The notes under the pieces are model-generated. The model was given only the letters and a program-made list of their open reading frames with translations, had not been told where the DNA came from and searched no databases. 64,000 bases of DNA from Oscillospiraceae bacterium (GTDB lineage Bacteria; Bacillota; Clostridia; Oscillospirales; Ruminococcaceae). A program made the position numbers and the translations under genes. The stretch spans positions 1 to 64,000 of the forward strand of contig JAFXGY010000007.1 of assembly GCA_017536625.1 (NCBI GenBank). The letters are read 5' to 3'. Below are positions 53,901 through 61,728 of this stretch, piece after piece. Positions within the stretch are counted from its first letter, which is position 1; every line of letters begins with the position of its first letter.

Positions 53901-56900
53901 TGTTAAGGGTTGTGTTGTTTCTGGAAACGATACCTTCGGTGTTGAAGGTGTTGATATGACCGGGGCCGCCGGACCAGGTCATTTCGAAGCCGCCGAGAGC
54001 GACTACCTTGCTCTGGGAAGCGTTGAATTCATCGATTGCGCCGGTGTATTCTCTCCACATCTTCTGGCTTTCGCCGGTTGCAAGGCTGAGGTCATAAAGT
54101 GCTGCTTCGGGGTTTGCTGCGCCGGAAGTATCGAAATAGTTGGAGTGGTCGGTGAATGCCACGAAGTCAATGTTTGCGGATTCCGGAAGGTTTGCGATAT
54201 AGCTGAGTGCGGATTCAAGAGAACCGGAACCATCGGAATAAGTGGTGTGGCTGTGGAGCTGTCCGAAGTAAAGTTCATACTGTGCTTCGCCTACGATGAA
54301 GCTCCAGGTTTTGCTGGTTTCTTTGCCGTCTGCACGAACAACGGTTACAACAACAGTGGTTCTGCCGTCTGCAAGATCAGCGGAAGGAGTATAGGTTACT
54401 TTGGAACCGTCATAGACGGAAACAACGGTTTCGCCGTTGACAGTCATGGAAACGGTTGCGCCTTCGCCTGCGTTGATGATTTCTGCGGAGATAACGGGAC
54501 GTTTATCTTCCTTGGTTTCTGCGTTTGCAAGAGGAGTTACAGCACCGACGGAAGGTTCGTCGATGATATCTGCGGACATCATGTGGCTGATTTCTGCATC
54601 GCCTTCAAATTCTGCAGTGATTTTGAGAGCTGCAAAGCCGGTTACTTTTGCAATTTCCTCTGCGGGAATAGTTACGGTATAAATGCCGTTTACGGGGCCG
54701 GTTACTTCTGCATCGGAAAGTTTTTCAACTTCGCCGGTTTCTGCATGATGATTGCAGAATTCAACTTTAAGGGTGCCTTCGACCATGGGGAATGCGCTGT
54801 CGAGTTCGAATTCAACAACCCAATCCTGGCCGGCATAAGCGCCTTCATCACCGCTGATGATGTTTACTGCGGGAACGTGAACAATGTCTTTATAAGTATT
54901 TACGTTTTCTTCAAGAGGATAGAAATGGAATTCGTAAATGCTGTAATCGGTTACATTGTACATGCTGTAAGTTTTGTAGGAATCTGCGTAATATTCAAGG
55001 TACTGGCTGTACTGGCCGTTATATTTTGCGGTTCTGCTTTCAAGGTTCCAGCCGCCTTCTTTACCTTCGGTAAGGGTCCAGTCAGCATCTTCGGAAGCTT
55101 CCTGGGTATAGAAAGCGTTGTTGCCGGTGCCGTTGGAGCAGAGATAGCCGTAAGCTTCGTTATAGAAACGATAGTAGTTTCCGTTTTTGGAAACGGTGAA
55201 TACTACTGCGCCGTTTTCGGGCTGTGCTGCCTGGGAACCATCTTCATAATCCCATACAACGGTTACAACATTGCTGATGCTCTGGTTATCGTTTTCTGCA
55301 CCGAGAACACCTTCTGCTGCAGTGTTATAAATAACGACTTCGTCGCCTTCGTTCGGAAGAACGCTTTCGCCGCCTTCGGAGCTTTCGCCGGTTACAAGAT
55401 AGAACTGCTGTGCGAAGAGAGCTTCGTTGCTGTTGTTGTAATAAGAGCTCCAGTTGTTTTTATCTGCATACCATTCAACATAAACGTTGCGGGCTACGTT
55501 TTTGATATAGAAGCAGTCCGCGGTTTTGGCTTCATGAATGGACCATGCGGTATTTACATCATCAAGAGGCATGCTGGAATAGCTTGCGCCCATGGAAAGT
55601 TTTTTGCCGTCCGCGGTGGAGAAGGTATAAGTTCCGTCTTCATTTACGCCGACAGTCCAGATTTCTGCATCGGTGTAGCCTTTGAGCTTGCCGTCGGCAA
55701 GGGTTACGTCAACACCGTTGTTATAGAATCCGGTATAAGTGGTGGAAAGTGCTTTGAGGTTTGCGGGGTTGAAGATAACAACGGTATCGCCGTCGTTAAG
55801 TTCGGTAACAATGCCTTCCTTCTTTGCTGCGGAAACAAGGAAGAGTTCCATCTGATAAATAGCGGTTTCCTTGATTCCGTAAGTGGTAAAGCCGGAATAA
55901 TATTCAAGAGCCTGGTTATAGTTGCCGTTATAGTTTGCGCCTACGTTTTTGATATACCAGGTTCCGTCGGTTGCGGCTTCAAAAGTCCATTTGCCGCAGT
56001 CGGTAAGTTCATCAGCAAGGCTGAGGGAGTTTCCGGTTGCGCCGGAGGTAAGATATTTGCCGTCAAGGGTGAAGATATAGTTATCACCGTCAACGGTTAC
56101 AAGAAGCTGTGCCATTTCTTCGGTAACAGCGATCTTGTTATCGGTTACTTCTGCTGCGATGCCGGACATTTTTTTGCCGTTTGCAGCTGCGCCCATTGCG
56201 TTTCCGGAGTTATAGATGATAATGGTATCGCCGTCGCCGGGAAGTTCGGTCATTTTTTCGGCATATTTAACTTCGGGATCTACAGGAGGATCTACAGGAT
56301 CTTCGGGTTCGGGAATAACTTCGCCGCTGCCGATAACATAGAATTTCTGTGCAAAGAGAGCTTCATCACTGATGCTGGTGTAAGCGCTCCAGGTATCGTA
56401 GTTGGACTGATATTCCACATAGTTACCGCGGACTGCGTTGACGATGTAATAGCAGCCTTCGGTTGCGGATTCGGAAATTTTCCATGCGGTGTTTACATCA
56501 TCAAGAGGCATGCTGGTATAGCCTGTGCCCATGGAAAGTTTTTTGCCGTCTGCGGTGGAGAAAGTGAAGCTTCCGTCTTCATTTGCGCCGACGGTCCAGA
56601 TTTCTGCATCGGTATAGCCTGCGAGAGCACCGTTTTCAACGGTAAGGTCAACACCGGTGTTATAGAAACCGCTGTAAACGCTGGAAAGAGCCTGCATGTT
56701 TGCGGGGTTATAAATAATAACCTGATCGCCGTCTTTGATAGGACCGGTGGGTTCTTCGGGATCTTCCGGTTCTACTTCAACTTTGGTGATTTCGGTTGCA
56801 TAGGTGTTGCGGAGCTGGAAAGTGGTGTTATATACACCGACAGCTGCTTTGACGTTGATAACGTCGCCCACTGCATATTCCCATGCGCCGTCTTCGGTTT

Positions 56901-58740
56901 TGCCGACTACAGCTTTATAAAGCTGAATGCTGTTGCCGTCGGCATCTTTCATGGTGATGTTGGGGGTGCTGTATCCGCCGTTGTTATCATAAACCTCGGT
57001 TATTTCAAGGTTTTTGATTTCAACATAGGTTGCGATATCGGCAGTGGTAAGTTCGCCGATGGTGGTTTCTTTTGCGGAAAGGGTAAGACCTTCGGATTTT
57101 TCATAAGTTGCGTTTCCGAGCTGAGGAAGACCTCTGTAAACAGTCTTGGAGCCGGTTGCGATTACGGTATCGCCAAGGTCAACGTCTGCGGGTGCGGAAG
57201 AGAATCTTGCGCAGATACCGCCGGTTTCATCCTGGAGATAGAGGTTGGAACCATCAATAAGGGTTACAACGCCTTTTACGGTGAATTCAGCACCTTCTTC
57301 TCCTGCAACTGCTGCAGAGATTGCGCTGATGACCGGTTCTTCGGGTTCGGTCGGAGGAACTTCGGGTTCAGATCCTGCAGAAACAACGTCTTTGAGAAGG
57401 CTGAGTGCAGCAAGGCTGGTTGCGCCTTCAATAACGCCGATCTGTTCAACAGTTCCTGCGCTGATAACGTATTTGTAAACTTTTACGCCTCTTGCGGAGT
57501 TGGTGGTGATGTATGCAAGATCTTCGGAAGCAAGCACCATGGAAGCGCCGCCGCTTACATACAGGAAGGAGTCCGCTTTGAAGACAGAAGAATCGGAATA
57601 AACAAGTGCTCCGTTTTCTACGGTCCATTTAGCTTTTGTTTCATAAATGATGCCGCCTTCGGTAAGGACAAGGAATTTTTCATAATAGCATTTGTTTTCC
57701 TCGTCGAGTTCGGAGCCGGTATAAATAACAGCTTTAGCTATGCTTTCATAAGTGCTGATGAAAGAATATTCAGCTGTGCCTTCGGCATAATTGTAAAGTC
57801 TCATAAGATAGCTTATGCCGAGATCGGAATGTCCTACAATGTAAGGAACATATCCGCCAACCTCAAATTCCTGTCCATCGATGGTTACGGTGGATGCAGG
57901 AATGCTGGTTGCGTCGCTCATCGGGAATCCATAAAGAAGTTCACCGCCCTGGGTTGCGGCATATTCATTCTGAGGATCGATTTCGTAATAATGGGTTGCA
58001 TCCGCAGCATAAATTTTTCCGTTATGTGCGGTACCGCCGGTATAAGTTGCGGTTCCGGTTCCGAGAACTTCATATTCAAGAGTTTCGGGATCGATGCTTA
58101 CCCATTTTCCGCCTTCGGCAGTCTGGATATAGCCATGGAGATTTTTACTTTCAGCAACGGGTTCATCCGGAACGACGGGTTCTTCGGGTGCGGATTCTCC
58201 AAGCTTATAAAGAGTAAACTTGGTGGGATATCCACTTACATTACCGCTTACCGTGCTGGTTTTGTAAGCACGGAATTTGTTCTCGGAGCCTTTATTGCTT
58301 GCAAGGATAGTGGTATCACTGCCCTGACCGGAGAAAGTGAATTCTTCACCGGAAGAAGCAACTGCCCAGTTGTAGTCACCGCTCAAAATACCGTTGTTAT
58401 TGCCTGTTTTGGGGGCAACAGTAACGCCATTGGAGTCGGTGAGTTTTGCATTAGTTCCATCTACCGTAATATCCCATACGAGATTGGCGGCGGGATTTGT
58501 GATGCTGTCGCCTTCTGCGGTGACTGCTTCAGCAAGGACCCAGCCTCCCTCAAAAACAGTGGGAGCATATCCGGTATCAACAACCATAACGTACTTACCG
58601 GTGGTAAGTTCATCCATGGAAGTGATTTTGGTATATACCGCGTCGCCTTCCGCCGCAAATGCGGTTACCGGGAACATGGTAACAACCATGAGGATTGCCA
58701 GAACGGCAGACAAAAGTCTGTGCGTTTTGCTTTGTTTCAT
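50959..58740 (-). CDS. Giant secreted protein: PHP phosphoesterase, repeat modules and dockerin
   Basis: About 2,593 residues with a signal peptide (VLAILMVVTMFPVTAFAA, about 12-29). Modules in order, positions approximate: beta-rich module 40-175; an OB-like domain 475-660 (FTVKGVVTLIDGSNLYL); four ~135-residue modules in ABAB order at 667-803, 830-964, 980-1117 and 1130-1277; Ig-like regions 1285-1480; a CehA/McbA-type PHP domain 1490-1760 (QLHSHTTYSDGS, FTDHSN, HPGS); a GATase/ThuA-like fold 1950-2150; a second OB-like domain 2267-2440; an InlB-type repeat 2457-2523; a two-repeat type I dockerin 2527-2592 (GDANEDGEVNVMDANLIRRH and ADVDGNGKVNVVDAYLVRQF). PHP domains hydrolyse phosphoesters; the substrate is unknown. 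The dockerin implies docking to a cohesin scaffold not seen here. The start at 58740 follows GGAAGG. Confidence 0.85.
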   Translation of the reverse strand: MKQSKTHRLLSAVLAILMVVTMFPVTAFAAEGDAVYTKITSMDELTTGKYVMVVDTGYAPTVFEGGWVLAEAVTAEGDSITNPAANLVWDITVDGTNAKLTDSNGVTVAPKTGNNNGILSGDYNWAVASSGEEFTFSGQGSDTTILASNKGSENKFRAYKTSTVSGNVSGYPTKFTLYKLGESAPEEPVVPDEPVAESKNLHGYIQTAEGGKWVSIDPETLEYEVLGTGTATYTGGTAHNGKIYAADATHYYEIDPQNEYAATQGGELLYGFPMSDATSIPASTVTIDGQEFEVGGYVPYIVGHSDLGISYLMRLYNYAEGTAEYSFISTYESIAKAVIYTGSELDEENKCYYEKFLVLTEGGIIYETKAKWTVENGALVYSDSSVFKADSFLYVSGGASMVLASEDLAYITTNSARGVKVYKYVISAGTVEQIGVIEGATSLAALSLLKDVVSAGSEPEVPPTEPEEPVISAISAAVAGEEGAEFTVKGVVTLIDGSNLYLQDETGGICARFSSAPADVDLGDTVIATGSKTVYRGLPQLGNATYEKSEGLTLSAKETTIGELTTADIATYVEIKNLEITEVYDNNGGYSTPNITMKDADGNSIQLYKAVVGKTEDGAWEYAVGDVINVKAAVGVYNTTFQLRNTYATEITKVEVEPEDPEEPTGPIKDGDQVIIYNPANMQALSSVYSGFYNTGVDLTVENGALAGYTDAEIWTVGANEDGSFTFSTADGKKLSMGTGYTSMPLDDVNTAWKISESATEGCYYIVNAVRGNYVEYQSNYDTWSAYTSISDEALFAQKFYVIGSGEVIPEPEDPVDPPVDPEVKYAEKMTELPGDGDTIIIYNSGNAMGAAANGKKMSGIAAEVTDNKIAVTEEMAQLLVTVDGDNYIFTLDGKYLTSGATGNSLSLADELTDCGKWTFEAATDGTWYIKNVGANYNGNYNQALEYYSGFTTYGIKETAIYQMELFLVSAAKKEGIVTELNDGDTVVIFNPANLKALSTTYTGFYNNGVDVTLADGKLKGYTDAEIWTVGVNEDGTYTFSTADGKKLSMGASYSSMPLDDVNTAWSIHEAKTADCFYIKNVARNVYVEWYADKNNWSSYYNNSNEALFAQQFYLVTGESSEGGESVLPNEGDEVVIYNTAAEGVLGAENDNQSISNVVTVVWDYEDGSQAAQPENGAVVFTVSKNGNYYRFYNEAYGYLCSNGTGNNAFYTQEASEDADWTLTEGKEGGWNLESRTAKYNGQYSQYLEYYADSYKTYSMYNVTDYSIYEFHFYPLEENVNTYKDIVHVPAVNIISGDEGAYAGQDWVVEFELDSAFPMVEGTLKVEFCNHHAETGEVEKLSDAEVTGPVNGIYTVTIPAEEIAKVTGFAALKITAEFEGDAEISHMMSADIIDEPSVGAVTPLANAETKEDKRPVISAEIINAGEGATVSMTVNGETVVSVYDGSKVTYTPSADLADGRTTVVVTVVRADGKETSKTWSFIVGEAQYELYFGQLHSHTTYSDGSGSLESALSYIANLPESANIDFVAFTDHSNYFDTSGAANPEAALYDLSLATGESQKMWREYTGAIDEFNASQSKVVALGGFEMTWSGGPGHINTFNTEGIVSRNNTTLNNKTNDAGMKAYYALLSQPEGADSLSQFNHPGSTFGTFSDFAYWDALIDTRIQMVEVGNGEGQIGAGGYYPSYEYYTMALDKGWHLAPTNNQDNHKGKWGNANDARDVILTDNFSEEGIYQAIRDMRMYSTEDKNLEIGYTVNGLLLGSSITEVPEKLNLEVTVYDPDKSDSISKVEVIVNSGKVAYTWDDPADLADGALSVELDPTYSYYYIRVTEGDGDLAVTAPVWVGESLKLGISSVVCGTSTPVTNEELKLTTTFFNSESVPANIKSITYTANGGEVIGTDTGDNTIPASGTLAIDFKWTPAAAKLTTVTVTAVVDLDGVEYVFTMDIELDVQDADKLVYVGIDASHYNEYVNGNYKDSMGNFGNLAAEYGVRTVTLMESADLVAACSNPKYKALILTAPSRRSAEAQAANPLKVYTEEELAAIKAFNEEGGIVILAGWSDHYENYPSVESIANMKPEEHMAATQNAVLEALGSSLRIGDDATYDDDHNGGQAYRLYFNTYGESFLTEGVEVDPENRFDRLYTEVFSHYGGASVYTVDGTLPSTVSPVVFGHSGTYSVDVDNDGLGGSSMYKYTSPEGDQRLMIMASEQLEGQGLIIVSGAAFMSNFEVQATIEDNGSEKNYSNYKVCENLLAYINPVSVTPIAEVRAQTETGYKYTIEGIVTSNASGYDKDTAFFDCIYVQDATGGICCFPVAGNYKIGDKVRITGTTEFYQGEPELQVTSIEVIGTGFMDSTPVTPAQVNDRSVEGKLVTVNGILVNYEEANGLIQTIYVKDYSSDDVVRVFIDGYITTAEDVKNIAIGADVTVTGLASYDDTFNAPEGPFPRIRVRNRADVVVGDRAMVEITFVDGEESTTRGYFFGVAMSNIPAPSREGYNFLGWFDEDGVKLDAEYVLYRHTTFTAKWEEIPFVLGDANEDGEVNVMDANLIRRHAAKFVTLEGYAFTAADVDGNGKVNVVDAYLVRQFAAKIIDRFPAEK

Positions 58741-58827
58741 TTGTTTTTTCCTTCCTTTCCTTTTCATGGGCGCAACACACCCATAATTAGTTAATTATAT
58801 ATTAGCATAAAATATTATGGTTTTACA

Positions 58828-58843
58828 GTTACAAGTTTGTAAC
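58828..58843. promoter_or_regulatory. Palindrome between the giant gene and yibE-like gene
   Basis: GTTACAAGTTTGTAAC is a perfect 7-2-7 inverted repeat in the divergent promoter region. It could be an operator for either gene; no second copy was seen. Confidence 0.4.
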
Positions 58844-58903
58844 AATTAATATTTTTGCCACTTTCAGCAAAATGCACGATTTTCCTGCAAAATTTTATTG
58901 CGC

Positions 58904-58932
58904 TTGACATAATCATTCCAAATTGATATTCT
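58904..58932 (+). promoter_or_regulatory. Promoter of the YibE/F gene
   Basis: TTGACA (58904-58909), a 17-bp spacer and TATTCT (58927-58932). Confidence 0.7.
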
Positions 58933-58984
58933 TTTTATTGTCATAAAATAATTTTTCCTTTATTGAAAGGAGAGTTTTCTGCCT

Positions 58985-60127
58985 GTGAAAAAATGGTTTT
59001 CCGAAAATAAAAACACCCTGATTCTTCTTCTGGTCTGCGCGGTAATTTTCGCCGCCGGAATCGTTCTTGCTTCCCCGGAAAAGGAAGAAAGCCCTGCCGC
59101 GGAAGAATATTCCGAATATGAAAAAGCAAAAATCACTTCCGTTCTTATGGACGGCACCGAACAGGACGAAAGTTCCGATGGCGGCTGGCGCGGCGAACAG
59201 CTTCTTCTGGCAGAAGTCCTTTCCGGACAGTATAAAGGTCAGACCCTTCAGGTTTCGAACTTCGTGGGACCGCTTTACGGCGTTCCCCTTTATGAAGGCG
59301 ATAACGCCGTTCTTATCATTTCCACCTATGCAAACGGCGACCACACCGCAACGGTTTATGAATTCGAACGCACCGTTCCCCTCATCATAATAATCGCGCT
59401 TTTCCTTGTTTCCGCAATAGCGGTCGGCGGAAAAACCGGCGCAAAATCCCTTTTCGGGCTTCTGATAACTCTTGCCTGCCTTTTCTTTGTGCTTCTTCCC
59501 GCACTGATGAAAGGCGCACCCACCCTTCCGACAGTTTTTGCGGTCTGCGCATATATTGCCGTCGTAAGCCTTGCGATTCTTGGCGGAGTGAGCAGAAAAA
59601 CCGTCTGCGCCATGCTCGGAACGGTTTCCGGCACGGCACTCGCTATGATTTTCGGGCTTATTGCCCAAAGCCTCTGCCGTATTGACGGTCTGCGTGTTCC
59701 GGATGTGGAGCCCCTTCTCCAGCTTCGCCAGACCGGCACCCCCATCGGACTTACCGGACTTCTTGTCGGCGGAGTTATCATAAGTGCCCTTGGTGCCGTT
59801 ATGGACGTCACCATGGGAATTTCTTCTTCCCTTGCGGAAGTCAGCGCGGCGAACCCGGAACTTGGCAAAAAAGAACTTTTCCGTTCCGGAATGAACATCG
59901 GAAGAGATATGGTCGGCACCATGACGAACACCCTTATCCTTGCGTTCCTTGGAAGCAGCTTTGTTCTGATTCTTTATCTTTATTCCATCGGGCTTTCCAC
60001 CCACCAGCTGCTCAGCTCCTCCTATCTTTCAATCGAAGTGATAAGCGGAATTTCGAGCAGCATTGGCGTTATTCTATCAATTCCCATAACCGCTTTTATA
60101 AGCGCAAAGGCTTTTTCAAAAAAATAA
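58985..60127 (+). CDS. YibE/F-family membrane protein
   Basis: A 380-residue membrane protein starting at GTG with AAAGGAGAG ten bases upstream. A single N-terminal transmembrane segment (about 12-30) and an extracellular beta-rich part (about 35-130) precede about seven transmembrane segments. Typical YibE/F regions include LLVGGVIISALGAVMDVTMGI and NPELGKKELFRSGMNIGRD. Family function is unknown, with an uncharacterised membrane-export link suggested elsewhere. It is monocistronic and divergent from the giant gene. Confidence 0.9.
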   Translation: MKKWFSENKNTLILLLVCAVIFAAGIVLASPEKEESPAAEEYSEYEKAKITSVLMDGTEQDESSDGGWRGEQLLLAEVLSGQYKGQTLQVSNFVGPLYGVPLYEGDNAVLIISTYANGDHTATVYEFERTVPLIIIIALFLVSAIAVGGKTGAKSLFGLLITLACLFFVLLPALMKGAPTLPTVFAVCAYIAVVSLAILGGVSRKTVCAMLGTVSGTALAMIFGLIAQSLCRIDGLRVPDVEPLLQLRQTGTPIGLTGLLVGGVIISALGAVMDVTMGISSSLAEVSAANPELGKKELFRSGMNIGRDMVGTMTNTLILAFLGSSFVLILYLYSIGLSTHQLLSSSYLSIEVISGISSSIGVILSIPITAFISAKAFSKK

Positions 60128-60134
60128 AAAAACA

Positions 60135-60161
60135 AACCGGCGGAAAAAATTTCCGCCGGTT
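60135..60161. terminator. Bidirectional terminator between YibE/F and M14 genes
   Basis: Stem AACCGGCGGAAA/TTTCCGCCGGTT with T runs on both strands. Confidence 0.9.
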
Positions 60162-60164
60162 TTT

Positions 60165-61058
60165 TTACATCACAACCGCCCTTGCAAGCGCAGGCTTCAG
60201 TTTTTCATAAATCGCTTCAAAATCGCCAATGGGCAAAGGGTTTTCCCCAAGTCCGATTTCCACCGTAAAACCGGGTCTGCCGAATCTTTCAATATACCAG
60301 TCTTTAAGTCCGCCGTGGGAAGCCATTCCGGAAGGAAAGGCAACTTTATAACCGCAGACCGAAGCAAATTCTTCCGCCATATCTCGGCTTATCATCGGTG
60401 TTTTTGCGCCATAATACCAAAAAATTTCCTCGCCCTGGGAATGAAATGAATAGAGCCTTTTTACGTCAAAAGTGCTGCAAAAACCGCAGACCGCCCTTGT
60501 TTCCGGTTCGGAAAAAGCCTTCGGCCCGCCATATTTTCCCGGTGCAGGGCCAAAAATCCCGTTTTTTCTTTCCATGGACTGAAGAATATCCCAGCCCGCA
60601 CCGAAATTATGGTTTATATCCACCCCTCTTGCGTTGGCGTTCCAATGCTCAAAATCGCCTTTTGCAATGCGCTCGGCCTTGTTCCCGGAAGAAAGAGCGC
60701 CGATTTTCCCTCGGATATTGATTTCGACTCCGTCCGGATTCAGCACCGGGATAACGGAAAGGCCCCTTTTTTCAAGCGATTTGCAGATATTCATTCCGCA
60801 AAGTTTTTCTCCGTGCTCAAAGGCAGTGCAAAGCTCATCAAAAAACCGAAGAAGCACAAGGGAAGTGAGCCATTCGCTTCCGTGGGTAGCACCGGCGAAA
60901 AGAACCGAACCGGCGGTTTTGCCAATGCAGAGCACGGGGATTTTTCTTCCGAGCACGGTTTTGCCCATGGAAAAGGTTTTTGAGCACGGATGCAGCTTTG
61001 TGATATTTTTTATATAGTTTTCAAGATTCGCCGATACCGGCGGCATAGTAAATTCCAA
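60165..61058 (-). CDS. M14-family zinc carboxypeptidase
   Basis: A 297-residue metallopeptidase of the M14C type that includes gamma-D-glutamyl-meso-diaminopimelate peptidases of peptidoglycan turnover and sporulation. The zinc motif HxxE is in FAGATHGSEWLT (His59, Glu62), VLNPDGVEI follows, RGVDINHNF supplies the substrate arginine region, FHSQGEE gives the third zinc histidine, and FTVEIGLGENPLP the catalytic glutamate. No signal peptide is obvious. The TTG at 61058 has GAGG eight bases upstream. It is divergent from the NUDIX gene. Confidence 0.9.
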   Translation of the reverse strand: MEFTMPPVSANLENYIKNITKLHPCSKTFSMGKTVLGRKIPVLCIGKTAGSVLFAGATHGSEWLTSLVLLRFFDELCTAFEHGEKLCGMNICKSLEKRGLSVIPVLNPDGVEINIRGKIGALSSGNKAERIAKGDFEHWNANARGVDINHNFGAGWDILQSMERKNGIFGPAPGKYGGPKAFSEPETRAVCGFCSTFDVKRLYSFHSQGEEIFWYYGAKTPMISRDMAEEFASVCGYKVAFPSGMASHGGLKDWYIERFGRPGFTVEIGLGENPLPIGDFEAIYEKLKPALARAVVM

Positions 61059-61137
61059 AAAAAATTCCTCCCGGTTATTCATTTCCGCCTAAATATATGC
61101 TAAAATAAAAGAAATTAGGCAAAGGAGAGGCAGAAAA

Positions 61138-61674
61138 ATGATTGTTACCGAAAAGAAAGTCAATTCTTCGCTCGTTTATGACGGGCATATCATAAAAGTT
61201 TTCAAAGATGATGTTTCGCTTGAAGGCAAACCGGCGGTAAGAGAAGTTGTTCGCCACAAAGGTGCCGCCGCAATCCTTGCGATTGACGAAAACCAAAACG
61301 CATATTTTGTGGAACAGTTCCGTTACCCCATGGATAAAGCGCTTTTCGAAGCTTCCGCCGGAAAAATCGACGAAGGCGAAACTCCAATCGAATGCGCAAA
61401 GCGCGAACTTTTTGAAGAATGCGGAATAACCGCAAAAAAATGGACCGAACTCGGCCCGATGTATTCTTCCCCGGGCTTTTGCGACGAAGTGATCTATCTT
61501 TTCATGGCAGAAGAACTTTCCTTCTCAAATCCAAATCCGGACGAGGACGAATACCTCGATATCATAAAAATGCCCCTTCCCGAAGCGCTTTCGCTCCTTC
61601 GCAAAGGAAAGATCCCCGACGCAAAGACCCAGGTGCTGATTCTTCGCTGCGCGGATATTCTTGAGCACAGATGA
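61138..61674 (+). CDS. NUDIX hydrolase, ADP-ribose pyrophosphatase type
   Basis: A 178-residue NUDIX enzyme of the NudF type. The box is AGKIDEGETPIECAKRELFE followed by ECGI, all positions intact, and an upstream EQFRYPMDKALFE is typical of ADP-ribose pyrophosphatases. The later PGFCDEVIYLFMAEEL matches the same subfamily. The start follows AAAGGAGAG. It is monocistronic. Confidence 0.93.
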   Translation: MIVTEKKVNSSLVYDGHIIKVFKDDVSLEGKPAVREVVRHKGAAAILAIDENQNAYFVEQFRYPMDKALFEASAGKIDEGETPIECAKRELFEECGITAKKWTELGPMYSSPGFCDEVIYLFMAEELSFSNPNPDEDEYLDIIKMPLPEALSLLRKGKIPDAKTQVLILRCADILEHR

Positions 61675-61688
61675 TTTTTTACGCATCA

Positions 61689-61722
61689 AAAAAGCCTGTT
61701 CCGAAACCGGAACAGGCTTTTT
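61689..61722. terminator. Bidirectional terminator between NUDIX and ATPase genes
   Basis: Stem AAAAAGCCTGTTCCG/CGGAACAGGCTTTTT with T and A runs on the two sides. Confidence 0.92.
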
Positions 61723-61728
61723 TCTTTA

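Noticed and set aside
51100..58794. Plus-strand open frame of about 2,560 codons opposite the giant gene
   Set aside because: It is codon-register antisense to a gene with signal peptide, clear domains and dockerin. Its composition (rich in Cys, Phe and Gly) is that of a shadow frame, kept open by lack of TTA, CTA and TCA codons.
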